Assembly (NCBI GenBank): GCA_946621895.1
Contig: CAMOOZ010000273.1
Coordinates: forward strand, 1 to 15,298
DNA: 15,298 bases
Direction of reading: 5' to 3'
Source of the DNA: an uncultured Lachnospiraceae bacterium
Lineage (GTDB): Bacteria > Bacillota_A > Clostridia > Lachnospirales > Lachnospiraceae
A model generated the notes under the pieces. It was not told the DNA's origin and ran no database searches. It saw nothing but the letters and a program-made list of their open reading frames with translations. Below are positions 1 through 7,800 of this stretch, in pieces. The translations under genes were made by a program, and so were the position numbers. How positions within the stretch are numbered: position 1 is the stretch's first letter; each line of letters begins with the position of its first letter.

Positions 1-1
1 C

Positions 2-30
2 TTTTCCTAATTCGCTGAAGGGTTTATAAT
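2..30 (+). promoter_or_regulatory. Possible sigma-70-type promoter upstream of the flavodoxin-SCP2 gene
   Basis: A perfect TATAAT lies at 25-30. Seventeen bases upstream is only a weak -35 match, TTTTCC at 2-7. If used, it would give a leader of about 150 bases containing both palindromes described below. The surrounding DNA is AT-rich, so a chance TATAAT is a real possibility. Confidence 0.3.
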
Positions 31-83
31 AAGAAAAGCAATATCGGTTTTGCAGGCAGCGAATTATAGTGAGCGAACAAAGC

Positions 84-116
84 AATTGCGGTTTGAGCTT
101 GCTCAAACCAGCAATT
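84..116. repeat. Inverted repeat / hairpin in the AT-rich upstream region
   Basis: The left arm 84-98 and right arm 101-116 pair over 15 bp around a two-base TT centre, with A110 as a single bulge. The core arms are GGTTTGAGC and GCTCAAACC. No clear T-run follows on either strand, so it is not an obvious intrinsic terminator. It could be a leader RNA structure, a protein-binding dyad or part of a palindromic repeat element. Confidence 0.7.
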
Positions 117-131
117 ATTCTGCGAGCGACG

Positions 132-167
132 ATATCCTAAACGAATTAATTTAATTCTTTAGGATAT
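132..167. repeat. Near-perfect 36-bp palindrome just upstream of the first gene
   Basis: Outer arms 132-141 and 158-167 (ATATCCTAAA / TTTAGGATAT) and inner arms 143-149 and 151-157 (GAATTAA / TTAATTC) are perfectly complementary. The only interruptions are C142 and the central T150. It ends 20 bases before the TTG start at 187, so it could hide or shape the translation start, act as an operator, or be the edge of a small inserted element. No known family is recognised. Confidence 0.75.
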
Positions 168-186
168 GCTGATGTGGTAAATTGCG

Positions 187-1632
187 TTGAAGATCAATAT
201 TTATTACGGCGGCCGCGGGCTGTTTGACGATCCCACGCTCTTTGTCCTGAACCTGATGGAGAAGGTTTTCCGGGAGCTGGGCGTGACCACGGAGCGCTTT
301 AATCTGTATGAAATGAAAAACCGCATTTCGACCCTTCCCCAGAGCCTAAAGGAGGCGGACGGGATCATTCTTGCCTCCACGGTGGAATGGTTCGGCGTGG
401 GCGGGTATATGCAGCAGTTTCTGGATGCCTGTTATCTCTATGGAGATAAGGAGAAGATCGCGCGGACCTATATGTGTCCGGTGGTAATGAGCACGACCTA
501 CGGAGAGCGGGAGGGCAAGCTTCATCTTTCCAGCGCCTGGGAGATCCTCGGCGGGCTTCCCTGCAGCGGGCTCTGCGGCTATATCGCGGACATGGCTGAT
601 CTGGAAATGAACAAGGCCTACCACCGGATCATCGAAAAGAAGGCGGAGGATGCCTACCGCACGATCTCCAGGCACGCGGCGATGCTCCCCGCCAGCAACC
701 AGGCCGTGCGGCAGAAGATCGCGCAGGTCAGGAATTTCCGCTACACTCCCCAGGAAAACGAGCAGATCGCCCAGTACGCCTCGGATCAGGAGTATGTGGA
801 GGCGCAGAAGGCGGATATCCAGGAGCTGACCAGCATGTTCCGGGGGATGATGAAGGAGGCGCCTCAGGAGAGCGATCACGCCGGTTATGAGCAGAGCAGG
901 TGGAACAGTGTTTCCGGAGATGATTTTTCGGCGGACGGAAGGGCTTCTGCCGCCGGAATGAGCGGCGCCGGATTCAGCGATATGAGCCAGCCGGACGGCA
1001 GAACGCGCACCGCCGGTGCCTCGGCCGGCAGACAGACCGATACAGCAGCCAATCTCAGAGGGGCATACAGCCCTTACGGCGAGAGGCCTGTTGACGGCGA
1101 AGCCGTCGCCGGCAGGGCGGGAAACGGCAAAGCTGCGGAGAGCAGGGCGGGAAACGGCAAAGCTGCGGAGAGCAGGGCTGCGGGCGCCAGAGCCGCATAT
1201 GGTCAGGCTGCGGATGGAAGGACATCAGAACAACGCGGAGGCGACGGAAGATCCGGAGGATCGGCCGTAAACGGAAAAGATGCAGGCAGGGGCTCCGGCG
1301 GGAAAAAATCCGAGAACCTGAGCCCTTACGCAAAGAAGCTGGAGAAGGAGCTGCAAAAGGTGTACCTTGCGATCTCGGGCTTTAAGACCTCGGTCCGGAT
1401 GCATATCGAGGATGAGGGCACCTGGGATCTGATCGCGAATTCCCAGGGCGCCTGGCTTTCTCCGGAGTCCGGGAGCCTGATCCCGGCTGTGGAGATCCGG
1501 CTGGATAAGGATGCACTGGAAAAGATCCTGGAGGGTAAGGTCACTTTTCTAAAGTCCTTTATGGTGGGTGAAATGAAGATGACCGGTGATTTTCAGGCGC
1601 TGCGGAACCTGGACCAGGTGTTCCGCTTTTAG
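187..1632 (+). CDS. Flavodoxin-like oxidoreductase fused to an SCP2-like lipid-binding domain
   Basis: This 481-residue protein starts with TTG: an in-frame stop at 178-180 leaves no upstream start, and the first residues (MKINIYYGGRG) look like the first strand and FMN-phosphate loop of a flavodoxin-like NAD(P)H-dependent FMN reductase fold. Residues 1-165 form that domain, including an ASTVEWFGVGGYMQQFLD stretch around 63-80 typical of this fold. Residues about 165-225 are helical and charged. Residues about 225-375 are a Gly/Ala/Arg/Ser-rich low-complexity linker with an exact tandem repeat. Residues 380-481 resemble an SCP2 sterol-carrier domain, with the GEMKMTGDFQALRNL pattern near the end. 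The substrate is unknown; a cytosolic redox enzyme that binds a hydrophobic ligand is an inference. No good ribosome binding site is visible before the TTG. It may be co-transcribed with the HIT gene downstream. Confidence 0.8.
   Translation: MKINIYYGGRGLFDDPTLFVLNLMEKVFRELGVTTERFNLYEMKNRISTLPQSLKEADGIILASTVEWFGVGGYMQQFLDACYLYGDKEKIARTYMCPVVMSTTYGEREGKLHLSSAWEILGGLPCSGLCGYIADMADLEMNKAYHRIIEKKAEDAYRTISRHAAMLPASNQAVRQKIAQVRNFRYTPQENEQIAQYASDQEYVEAQKADIQELTSMFRGMMKEAPQESDHAGYEQSRWNSVSGDDFSADGRASAAGMSGAGFSDMSQPDGRTRTAGASAGRQTDTAANLRGAYSPYGERPVDGEAVAGRAGNGKAAESRAGNGKAAESRAAGARAAYGQAADGRTSEQRGGDGRSGGSAVNGKDAGRGSGGKKSENLSPYAKKLEKELQKVYLAISGFKTSVRMHIEDEGTWDLIANSQGAWLSPESGSLIPAVEIRLDKDALEKILEGKVTFLKSFMVGEMKMTGDFQALRNLDQVFRF
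1117..1176 (+). repeat. Tandem 30-bp direct repeat inside the linker of the flavodoxin-SCP2 gene
   Basis: Two adjacent exact copies (1117-1146 and 1147-1176) encode AGNGKAAESR twice, residues 311-320 and 321-330. They sit in the low-complexity linker and the unit is a multiple of three, so copy-number change would keep the frame. This suggests slippage-driven linker growth. Confidence 0.9.
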
Positions 1633-1641
1633 GAGGGGAGC

Positions 1642-1749
1642 ATGCCCGCATCTGAGCCGCTGAAGCGGCCCAGATTGCACAGTTCCTATCGGAGAAATCA
1701 CATTCGTGATTTCTCCTCAGGCTGCCGCTTCGCGGCATTGGAGGGAAAA
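1642..1749 (+). repeat. Palindrome-rich block between the flavodoxin-SCP2 and HIT genes
   Basis: Three hairpins are packed into this stretch: 1656-1661 with 1664-1669 (GCCGCT/AGCGGC); 1691-1701 with 1706-1716 (11 bp, loop ATTC); and 1723-1728 with 1732-1737 (TGCCGC/GCGGCA, loop TTC). A strong AGGAGGGG lies at 1631-1638 before an ATG at 1642. The block is open in the HIT frame, giving a possible 36-residue extension of the HIT protein with no recognisable domain. A second good ribosome binding site (GGAGGG, 1740-1745) precedes the conventional HIT start at 1750. The block may be an inserted repeat element or an RNA structure controlling the HIT gene. Confidence 0.6.
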
Positions 1750-2160
1750 ATGAAGGATCCGAACTGTATTTTCTGCAAGCTGGCAAACGGGGACATCCCC
1801 ACAAGGATCATCTATGAGGATGAGGATTTTACCGCCTTTCTGGACACAGGTCCTGCCACAAGGGGGCATGCGCTGCTGGTCCCGAAGGAGCATTATCCGG
1901 ATCTGTTTGCGATGCCGGATGAGCTGCTGGGCAAGGCCGCGGCAAAGGCGAAGGAGCTGTCGGGCAGGATAAAGGAAAAGCTCGGCGCCGGGGGCTTCAA
2001 TCTTGTGCAGAATAACGGGGAGCTCGCGGGACAGACTGTTTTCCACTTTCATATCCACATGATCCCGCGCTTTGCGGACGACGGACAGAAGGTCGGGTGG
2101 AAACCGGGCTCACCCTCGGACGAGGAACTGGATCAGCTTTTGCAGGAGCTGCGTTCCTGA
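1750..2160 (+). CDS. HIT-family (Hint-like) purine nucleotide hydrolase
   Basis: The 136-residue protein has the size and layout of bacterial Hint proteins, which hydrolyse AMP-lysine-type and other nucleoside phosphoramidates in the cytosol. The N-terminus carries the C6-x2-C9 pair (CIFCKLANGDIP) common in zinc-containing members. The family signature HxHxHxx is at H99, H101 and H103 (VFHFHIHMIPR), with H101 expected to be the nucleophile. The start at 1750 is chosen because GGAGGG lies at 1740-1745 and homologues begin with this MKDPNCIFC-type sequence. An in-frame ATG at 1642 with an even stronger site would add 36 residues. The gene follows the flavodoxin-SCP2 gene on the same strand, so a shared transcript is possible. 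The physiological substrate cannot be told from sequence. Confidence 0.92.
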   Translation: MKDPNCIFCKLANGDIPTRIIYEDEDFTAFLDTGPATRGHALLVPKEHYPDLFAMPDELLGKAAAKAKELSGRIKEKLGAGGFNLVQNNGELAGQTVFHFHIHMIPRFADDGQKVGWKPGSPSDEELDQLLQELRS

Positions 2161-2181
2161 CTCACTGTTTTTAAGAAAAAC

Positions 2182-2324
2182 GCAGCGCAGCCGCTGCTGC
2201 GCAGCTTTCCCTGCGCTGCCCCCCATGCGCACTCCCACGGCGTTTCACGCCGCTTCGTGCTTATGGGGGACATTCGTCAGAATCATGGGTACCGGCTCGT
2301 ACAGGTACGGCCGGAGCCCATGAT
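2182..2324. terminator. Complex hairpin region at the convergent HIT / HD-GYP junction
   Basis: The 170-base gap between convergent stop codons holds several dyads: 2182-2190 with 2211-2219 (perfect 9 bp, GCAGCGCAG/CTGCGCTGC); 2220-2226 with 2263-2269 (CCCCCAT/ATGGGGG), enclosing 2238-2242 with 2248-2252; and 2282-2289 with 2317-2324 (ATCATGGG/CCCATGAT), enclosing a CCGGC/GCCGG pair. The position suggests a bidirectional terminator. The T-runs (2168-2172 and 2337-2341) lie outside the stems rather than directly after them, so termination is inferred from position rather than from a classic motif. Confidence 0.5.
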
Positions 2325-2330
2325 CATGAC

Positions 2331-4523
2331 TCATTGTTTTTCCAGGCTTATCGTGCGGTAGGAGTAGGTCAGCTGGAACTTGCTTTCGCTGACCATGCAG
2401 TAGAATTCGCGGATGATCCGCTCTGTGACGATGTGGAGGTTTTCCGTGGGCAGGTTGGAGAACAGGGCCAGCTGCTGTGTGCTGGAATAACGCGTGGTCA
2501 CGTCCACCTTGCGGACCGAATTCACGATCGCCTTATCCAGATACTGCATCACCTGGCTGCGCTCGGAGATGTGGATATCCGCGTCGTTGCCGAATTCCAC
2601 GGTGAACAGGACCAGCTGCAGGGTCTGCGCGTTGCGGATGCCGATATTGCGCAGAAGCTCGTACACCTGGCCGAAATCCTCGAAATCCACCTTCATCGCG
2701 CCGGAATAGGATTCACGGTGCTCGATCACGGCGGAGATATTATCCAGATCCTTTTCCTGGGCATCCTCGTTTGCGGCGGTGAGGCTCATGGCCCACTGCG
2801 TGTACATCGTGAAGCCGTTTGTGCCGCCTCGCTTGGAGGTATTCAGCGCCTTCTCCGCGCCGTAGAGCAGGCTGGAAAATTTCCGGCCGGTGGCCGTGGA
2901 GCAGGCCGCTCCGATGGAAAAGGTCACGGAAATGTCCTTCGTCTCCGAAAGACGCTGATAGATCCGGTGGCGCAGCTCGCCGATCAGCTTTTTCGCTTCA
3001 TCCGTACTCTCCACATCATTGATATAGCAGAGGAATTCATCCCCCTCCAGGCGGCACACGGGCATCTGATGATCCGCCGTGATCAGCACATTGGCGATCT
3101 GCGCCAGGATATAGTCTCCCCGCAGCAGCCCCACAGCTTTATTCACGGCGCCCATGTCGTCCACATCCACCAGCACCAGACAGCCGTCGCATTCCTCCAG
3201 GGAGCTGATGATATCCTGCTCCACCATGTTGAAGGTCTCTCTGTCCGCCAGGGATTCAAGCAGGTATTTTTCCGAATGCTCGTCCGCAAGACGCGAGATC
3301 AGCAGCCCGGAAAGCCTGGCCAGGGAGACACCGTCATCGCTCTCGTCCGCGGGCTCCAGCCGCCTTTCCAGCGAAGCCGTATGCGCTTCGATCTCGTCCA
3401 CGGTGCCGTTTCTGATCAGCTCGATCATGGTGTCCGCCATATGCGGGTCGAACTGGGTGCCGCTGCAGCGCTGCAGCTCCTCAATGATATGTTCTTTGGA
3501 AAAGCGCTTGCGGTAAACACGGTTTGTGTTCATCGCGTCCAGTGTGTCCGCCACGCAGATAATTCGAGCCACCTCGGGGATGTTCTCCCCTGCCAGCCCT
3601 TCGGGATAGCCCCTGCCGTCATAGCGCTCGTGATGATAAAGGGCGCCGATCTCCAGACCCGGAAAGGCCTTCACATCCTTCAGGATCCTGGCGCCGATCG
3701 TCGGGTGCTGCTTGATCAGCGCGTATTCTTCGGGGGTCAGCCGGCCGGGCTTATGGAGCACGGAATCCGGGACGCCGATCTTTCCGATATCATGAAGCAG
3801 CGCGATATGATAGATCCGGTCACTTTCCGTTTCGTTTTTTCCCAGCGCCCTTGCCAGGGCCCTGGAATATTCCGCAACTCTTAAGGAATGGCCCTCCGTG
3901 TAGGAATCCTTGGCATCGATCGTGCCGGCGATGGCGGTGATCGTCTGCATCGTCATGGATTCCAGCTCTTTGCTCTTTTCATTCAGCTTTTCCATGTAGT
4001 CCAGGTTTTCCGCATGGATCCGGCCATAGAGCCTGGCGGCGAGAAAACAGAAGGCAAAGACCATGATCAGGACGGCCAGCTGGATCTCGGGATCCATGCT
4101 GGTCCGGATATCCACCATGCCCGTCTGCACCTCACGGAGGATAAAGCTGACATTCATGACGAAAGAGATCAGGCCCATCCAGAGGATGAGCTTCTCGTTA
4201 TGGAAAAGGATCAGAAGCGAGATCACGGGAAAGACATAGGCGAAGACGAGATGGGTATGGCTTGTAAACAGCACAAAGCCGTACATCACGAGATAGGCGC
4301 CCATGATCACATATTTCAGCGCGCGCGTGCCGGGATCCTGCCGATAGATCACACAGGCGATGATGAGCGGAACCACGAGGATCGCGGTGAAGCACAAAAG
4401 ATAGGGGATGTCCAGCACACCCTTTGCCACGGCCCAGAGATAGGCGGCAAGGAGCACCGCCACGACGACGGCCCAGCATCTTAAAAGCTGTTTATTGATG
4501 GATCTTTCCTGATGTTTTTCCAA
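2331..4523 (-). CDS. Membrane HD-GYP c-di-GMP phosphodiesterase with variant GGDEF domain(s)
   Basis: This 730-residue protein probably hydrolyses c-di-GMP. Residues 15-168 contain about six hydrophobic segments, making an N-terminal membrane sensor. Residues 193-385 are an HD-GYP domain with its metal ligands: H212, H244-D245 (LLHDIGKIG), H273, H297-H298 and the HHERYDGRGYP signature at 297-307. Residues about 440-575 are a GGDEF fold whose signature reads EGDEF (493-497), with a recognisable metal site at D453 and no RxxD inhibitory site upstream. Residues about 600-725 look like another nucleotidyl-cyclase fold with RYSSTQQL where RxGGDEFL is expected. The start is TTG at 4523: an AGGCGG-type site lies just upstream and an in-frame TAG lies eight codons further up. 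It is divergent from the hybrid kinase and has its own strong promoter. Diguanylate cyclase activity cannot be excluded but is doubtful. Confidence 0.9.
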   Translation of the reverse strand: MEKHQERSINKQLLRCWAVVVAVLLAAYLWAVAKGVLDIPYLLCFTAILVVPLIIACVIYRQDPGTRALKYVIMGAYLVMYGFVLFTSHTHLVFAYVFPVISLLILFHNEKLILWMGLISFVMNVSFILREVQTGMVDIRTSMDPEIQLAVLIMVFAFCFLAARLYGRIHAENLDYMEKLNEKSKELESMTMQTITAIAGTIDAKDSYTEGHSLRVAEYSRALARALGKNETESDRIYHIALLHDIGKIGVPDSVLHKPGRLTPEEYALIKQHPTIGARILKDVKAFPGLEIGALYHHERYDGRGYPEGLAGENIPEVARIICVADTLDAMNTNRVYRKRFSKEHIIEELQRCSGTQFDPHMADTMIELIRNGTVDEIEAHTASLERRLEPADESDDGVSLARLSGLLISRLADEHSEKYLLESLADRETFNMVEQDIISSLEECDGCLVLVDVDDMGAVNKAVGLLRGDYILAQIANVLITADHQMPVCRLEGDEFLCYINDVESTDEAKKLIGELRHRIYQRLSETKDISVTFSIGAACSTATGRKFSSLLYGAEKALNTSKRGGTNGFTMYTQWAMSLTAANEDAQEKDLDNISAVIEHRESYSGAMKVDFEDFGQVYELLRNIGIRNAQTLQLVLFTVEFGNDADIHISERSQVMQYLDKAIVNSVRKVDVTTRYSSTQQLALFSNLPTENLHIVTERIIREFYCMVSESKFQLTYSYRTISLEKQ

Positions 4524-4620
4524 TACGCACCGCCTGGGGATTATATTCTAGGATAAAGTTCTGCCGGCTGAACTATGATTCCGGATGATCGTCCAATAGA
4601 GCAGAAAAGCTGCTGCGGGT

Positions 4621-4650
4621 ATTATAACCGATAAATGATTTACCCGTCAA
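4621..4650 (-). promoter_or_regulatory. Sigma-70-type promoter of the HD-GYP gene
   Basis: Read on the - strand, TTGACG (4650-4645) is followed after 18 bases by a perfect TATAAT (4626-4621). It points at the TTG start at 4523 and gives a leader of roughly 90 bases. That leader contains a small hairpin, AGCAG/CTGCT at 4600-4604 and 4610-4614. A 10-bp palindrome, TTCCCGGGAA at 4658-4667, sits just upstream of the -35 and could be an operator. Confidence 0.75.
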
Positions 4651-4711
4651 AAAGTGTTTCCCGGGAACGAAACCCGCGGCGCGGATCCCGGAACCGGACG
4701 CATAAAGTGGA

Positions 4712-4741
4712 TTGTCATCCCCCCGGGGATTCATGTATCAT
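4712..4741 (+). promoter_or_regulatory. Candidate sigma-70-type promoter of the hybrid kinase gene
   Basis: TTGTCA (4712-4717) is followed after 18 bases by TATCAT (4736-4741), each one base from consensus. It would produce a leader of about 140 bases before the kinase start. It lies about 60 bases from the oppositely directed HD-GYP promoter, so the two genes form a divergent pair. Confidence 0.55.
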
Positions 4742-4886
4742 AGAGGCATTGACGAAGCTGCTGTTCTCTGACATTCGCAAAACTGCCCGCTCCGCGCGCT
4801 TAAGGCTTTGCTTCGCAAAAACGCGCCGGCTTCAGCTGACGCGGAGACAACGCAGCCGCATGGAAATTCAGACAAACGGGGTGATA
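4742..4886 (+). promoter_or_regulatory. Structured 5' leader of the hybrid kinase gene
   Basis: The leader contains a two-part hairpin. Arms GCGCG (4794-4798) and CGCGC (4822-4826) enclose TTTGC (4807-4811) and GCAAA (4815-4819) around a TTC loop. I looked for c-di-GMP riboswitch (GEMM) core features and could not find them. A regulatory role is only suggested by position. Confidence 0.35.
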
Positions 4887-7800
4887 ATGAATAAAGAAAA
4901 CAAATATCTCGCGGCGGCGAAGCTGATCCGGCTTTTGCTGGTGCTGGCTACGGCCCTGATCTCGATCATGGCTGTTTTAAAGGCAGACCGCCTTGGCGGA
5001 ATGGAGGTATTCCTTTTTCTGCTTTCAGGCGTTCCCATTTCTCTGCTGACCAATCTCTATGGCTTTATCACGGGAATGGTCTGTTTTTCGCTGATCTTTG
5101 TCTGCTGCGCCTTCGCTTCGCCGGAACAGGCTTATTTTGCGGCCTATTATCTGCTGGCCGTGCTGCAGACCAATTTTCTGATGGGCGGCCTTCGGAAACG
5201 GGGATGGTTCCGCGCCATTCTGATGTTTCTTTTTTCGGCGCTTTTCATGGGCTCCTTCTTTTATCTGGTCTACTACGGCATCGGCGGCAGATCCATGCTG
5301 ACCTTCAATCCCTTTTATCTGCTGATCAGCGTGGGGCTGCTGATCCCGGTCACCGTGCTTACCGGGCTTTGCGCGAGGCTTTTGCCGAAGCTGGCGCCGG
5401 AAAAGCTGAAGCGCTGCTTCCGCTGCCTTGTCCCGTCCGCGCATGGGGCGCTAAAGGAGGGGGATTTCCGTTATCTCCGCAGCCTCCGCTCGATCAGCGG
5501 ACAGCTGACCCTCGTGCTGGCGGGGGAGGCGCTGGTGCTGGCCCTTGGCGGGGCGGTGTTCTCCAATATTCTGATGCCCGGCATGGGCAAGGTGCTGATC
5601 GAGAGAAGGCAGCCGGGGGAGCAGCCGCCGGCCCTGCAGGATCCGGCCGCCCGGGAGATGCAGCCCGCGGAGAGCGCGGGCGCGGGGGATTTACAGAGCA
5701 CGGATACATCGGATATATCCGCCGGGATTCCCGCTGCAGGGCCTTTGGGCGATCCGCCCGAAGGGATACCCGGACAGGCGCAGCAGCAGCCTGCCGCAGG
5801 CGCGGGGGATTTACAGAGCACGGATACGCCGGATGTATCCGCCGAGATTCCCGCTGCAGGGTCTGCGGGCGATCCGTCGGAAGGGATACACGGACAGGCG
5901 CTGCAGCAGTCTGCCGCAGGCGCGGGGGATTTACAGAGCACGGATACGCCGGATGTATCCGCCGGGATTCCCGCTGTAGGGTCTGCGGGCGATCCGCCGG
6001 AAGGGATACCCGGACAGGCGCTGCAGCAGCCTGCCGCGGGCGCGGGGGACCCCGGCGCCATGCCGCCGGGAGGCATGCCTGCCGGACATGAGCCCCCGCC
6101 ACCGGGAATGCGTCCCTCGCTGCTGGACGGGATGGTGGATTATCTGGACACGGTGGAGATCATTTCCAGGGAGGATGCGGAAAACGAATTTGTCCTGAAT
6201 GACGATGCCCTTGCCTTTGACTTAAAGCTGATCCTGCTGCTGTTCTCCACGGCCTTTCCGCTGGTCACGCTGGCGAATTATTTTATCCAGCGGCGGATTG
6301 CGATGCCCATTGTCCTGCTGGCGGACAAGGCCAATGATTTCGCCATGGGAAACGAGGAGGAAAGAGCCTCTACCGCCAGGGAGCTGGACGAGCTCCCGAT
6401 GAAAAAGCGCCGCGATGAGATCGGAATTCTCCAGCGCTCCATCCGCTCCACCTTCCGCGAGATCAATGAATATGTGGAAAAGCTCAGGGAGGAGCAGCGG
6501 CTGAAGGAGGATCTGGAGGTGGCCAGAAGGGCAAACGAGGCGAAAAGCTCGTTTCTCTCGAATATGTCTCATGAGATCCGGACGCCGATCAACGCCGTGC
6601 TGGGGCTTGATGAGATGATCCTCAGGGAGAGCACCGATCCCCGGACCCTGGCCTATGCCACGGATATCAAAAACTCCGGCAAATCCCTCTTGAGCCTGGT
6701 GAACGACATCCTGGATTTTTCCAAGATCGAGGCCGGCAAGCTGGAGATTTTGCCCGTGGAATATGAGCTGAGCTCCGTGATCAACGATCTTGTGAACATG
6801 ATCCGGATCAAGGCGGAGGAAAAAGGGCTGGAGCTGAAGATCGAGGTGGACCCGGCGCTGCCCCATCTGCTTTACGGCGATGAGGTGCGATTAAAGCAGT
6901 GCGTGCTGAACATTCTGACCAATGCGGTCAAATATACGGAGAAGGGCTCGGTGACGCTGCGCGTCGGCTTTGCGCGGCTTTCTGACGAGGAGATCTCCTT
7001 ATCGTATCAGGTTGCGGACACAGGCATCGGGATCAGGGAGGAGGATCTGGTAAAGCTCTATTCCCCCTTTGAGCGGATCGAGGAGGTGCGCAACCGCACG
7101 ATCGAGGGCACGGGCCTCGGCATGAGCATCGTGAAGAATCTCCTTGCCATGATGGGAACGCAGCTGAATGTGAAGAGCGTGTATGGTGAGGGCTCCGATT
7201 TTTCCTTCGCGGTGACCCAGCGCGTGATCAAATGGGAAGCGATCGGTAATTTCGCCGAGACCTACCGGCGCACCGCGGGGAAGGCGGGTGTTTACCACGA
7301 AAAACTGAAGGCGCCCGATGCGCTGATCCTGATCACGGATGATACGCCGATGAACCTGACCGTGGCAAAGGGGCTCCTAAAGCGGACGGAGATCAGAGTG
7401 GACACGGCCGTTTCCGGTGAGGAGACGCTGGAAAAAATAAAGGAAACACATTACGACGCGATCTTTATCGACCACAGGATGCCGAAGATGGACGGGATCG
7501 AGACGCTCCACGCGATGGAGGGGCTGCCCGGCAGCCTGAACCGGGATACGCCCTGCATCGCGCTGACGGCCAACGCCGTGTCCGGGGCGAGGGAGATGTA
7601 TCTGGAGGCCGGGTTCGCGGATTATCTCAGCAAGCCCATCGACGGGGAAAAGCTGGAAACCATGCTGATCCGGTATCTGCCGGCGGAGAAGGTGCAGCTT
7701 ACGCCGGCGGAGGGCGGGCAGGGAGAAGCTGCCGCGAAGGCTGGCGGGCAGGATGCCGCAGCGCCGCCCGGCCGGCAGGGCGCAGAAGCCGAAGGCGATC

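Noticed and set aside
2334..3884. Long open frame on the + strand opposite the HD-GYP gene
   Set aside because: It is fully antisense to a gene with clear HD-GYP and GGDEF motifs, its product has no recognisable domain, and high GC third positions readily create such shadows.
4635..4886. Possible earlier start of the hybrid kinase at 4635
   Set aside because: The stretch contains both candidate promoters and a leader hairpin, and its translation is basic and unlike protein. The membrane domain begins right after 4887.
4742..4886. c-di-GMP riboswitch (GEMM-I or II) ahead of the signalling genes
   Set aside because: The neighbourhood made this attractive, but the conserved core and tetraloop-receptor elements could not be matched by eye. 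A covariance search would settle it.
5679..6038. CRISPR-like or satellite array
   Set aside because: The units are contiguous 120-bp in-frame coding repeats without spacers, inside a continuous kinase gene.
5204..6091. Alternative frames across the kinase repeat region on both strands
   Set aside because: They stay open only because the repeat unit is a multiple of three and GC-rich. They overlap the kinase and show no domain.
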